Source of the DNA: Lysinibacillus xylanilyticus
GTDB lineage: Bacteria > Bacillota > Bacilli > Bacillales_A > Planococcaceae
DNA length: 64,000 bases
Assembly: GCF_001708185.1 (NCBI RefSeq)
Contig: NZ_MDDN01000001.1
Span: 186,001 to 250,000, forward strand
Direction of reading: 5' to 3'
Each line of letters starts with the position of its first letter. Positions within the stretch are counted from its first letter, which is position 1. Below, one piece after another: positions 63,525 to 64,000 of the stretch. The position numbers and the translations under genes are program-made. The notes beneath the pieces were generated by a model. It was not told where the DNA came from. It worked only from the letters and a program-made list of their open reading frames with translations, and did not search any database.

Positions 63525-63893
63525 TTATTTAGCTTGGGCTAAATCTGGTCTTAATTTCACTGCATCATTAAGATACAAGTGCTTTACATCTTTTTGTGCT
63601 ACTTCCACATTCGCATGTATTAATATACGAATGCAAAGTGGCAATGCGTTTGGCACGTCCATTTCATGCGTACACATAACAGGTACATATTGCCACCCGT
63701 CCATTAATCGAACTGCACGTGCTGGAAATGCTGACGTAATATCAGGTGTTGTGGATATAAGTATGGAAGCAATATCATCTACCTCTACATTATTTGCTGC
63801 TACCACTTCACGCACTAACCTTGCTGTCTCATCCCATACAAGCTCTGCCTTGTCAGATTCAATTGTAATTGCTCCTCTAAGTCCACGAATCAT
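63525..63893 (-). CDS. aroH: Chorismate mutase (AroH type)
   Basis: The protein (about 122 residues) is the trimeric monofunctional chorismate mutase: MIRGLRGAITIESDKAELV carries the catalytic Arg, STTPDITSAFPARAVR and PVMCTHEMDVPNALPLCIR complete the site. The ATG at 63893 overlaps the aroB stop (ATGA) and follows GGAGGTGC; 17 open codons upstream belong to the aroB region. Confidence 0.94.
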   Translation of the reverse strand: MIRGLRGAITIESDKAELVWDETARLVREVVAANNVEVDDIASILISTTPDITSAFPARAVRLMDGWQYVPVMCTHEMDVPNALPLCIRILIHANVEVAQKDVKHLYLNDAVKLRPDLAQAK

Positions 63894-64000
63894 ACAAGCA
63901 CCTCCGCTAATAGCTGTCGGAATTCGGCATCTACTTCTTTGCACTCCGCTAGATCAATTGGTCGCACAAAAGGTTTACCGATTTTTTCCAATAACACAAA
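63890..64000 (-). CDS. aroB: 3-dehydroquinate synthase, C-terminal end (partial)
   Basis: The frame enters from the right edge at a codon boundary and reads FVLLEKIGKPFVRPIDLAEC and on to FRQLLAEVLV, stopping with TGA at 63890-63892. Only 36 residues are visible. The identification rests on its place directly before aroH, as in Bacillus aroF-aroB-aroH operons, plus a plausible AroB tail. Confidence 0.65.
   Translation of the reverse strand, partial: FVLLEKIGKPFVRPIDLAECKEVDAEFRQLLAEVLV

Overview
The window is chromosomal DNA of a low-GC, endospore-forming Bacillales bacterium, most likely Lysinibacillus or a close relative (inferred from gene content and order; no database search was possible). 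From right to left, the minus strand follows a core block known from Bacillus subtilis: aroB(end)-aroH-hisC-tyrA-aroA, ypiA-ypiB-ypiF, qcrABC, ypjA, ypjC, mazG-like ypjD, dapB-mgsA-bshA-cca, birA, panBCD and dinG. Shine-Dalgarno sites are strong, TTG and GTG starts are common, and a GerA-type spore germination gene is present.

Layout. 0-7 kb: tldD end and tldE, queT with a structured leader, a short-chain dehydrogenase, a DUF2829/Tad2-like small protein, a frameshifted lipoprotein, a group II intron remnant, a histidine phosphatase and an orphan sensor kinase. 7-11.4 kb: a lone germination A subunit and a reduced riboflavin operon (ribE-ribB-ribH) behind two nearly identical FMN riboswitches in tandem, each with its own terminator. 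11.4-19 kb: HAD hydrolase, VanW lipoprotein, LysM-CAP protein, a membrane protein resembling PaxB/Pyr4-type terpene cyclases, YfiH, an amino acid permease, a 21-bp tandem array and several MITE-like repeats. 19-29.6 kb: a complete reductive pyrimidine catabolism locus (permease, PreA, PreT, dihydropyrimidinase, carbamoylase, PucR regulator, omega-aminotransferase) that should take uracil to beta-alanine and malonate semialdehyde. 29.8-35.6 kb: DUF378 protein, 7TMR-GGDEF diguanylate cyclase and DinG.

35.8-39.9 kb: a very AT-rich five-gene cassette sits between dinG and panD, which are adjacent in B. subtilis. It encodes a 66-residue, seven-cysteine peptide, a membrane-anchored CPYC thioredoxin-like protein, an ABC exporter without a peptidase domain, a MauE-like membrane protein and a CSQC thioredoxin-like protein. 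I read it as a disulfide-rich secreted peptide (bacteriocin-like) system and the best candidate for an undescribed system here. 40-48 kb: panBCD with an attenuator leader, a TetR gene with a homopolymer-frameshifted CPBP protease, a PadR-DUF1700-DUF4097 operon, a second 21/42-bp repeat array, birA, and a CPCC protein with a short partner. 48-64 kb: housekeeping genes, with bshB1 absent between mgsA and bshA, and no trp genes between aroH and hisC.

Several dispersed non-coding repeats (three related copies at 14.9, 53.1 and 54.7 kb; three copies of a second family at 11.1, 22.3 and 57.8 kb; and two single inverted-repeat elements) occupy the intergenic gaps. No rRNA, tRNA, CRISPR array, prophage or intact insertion sequence was seen.
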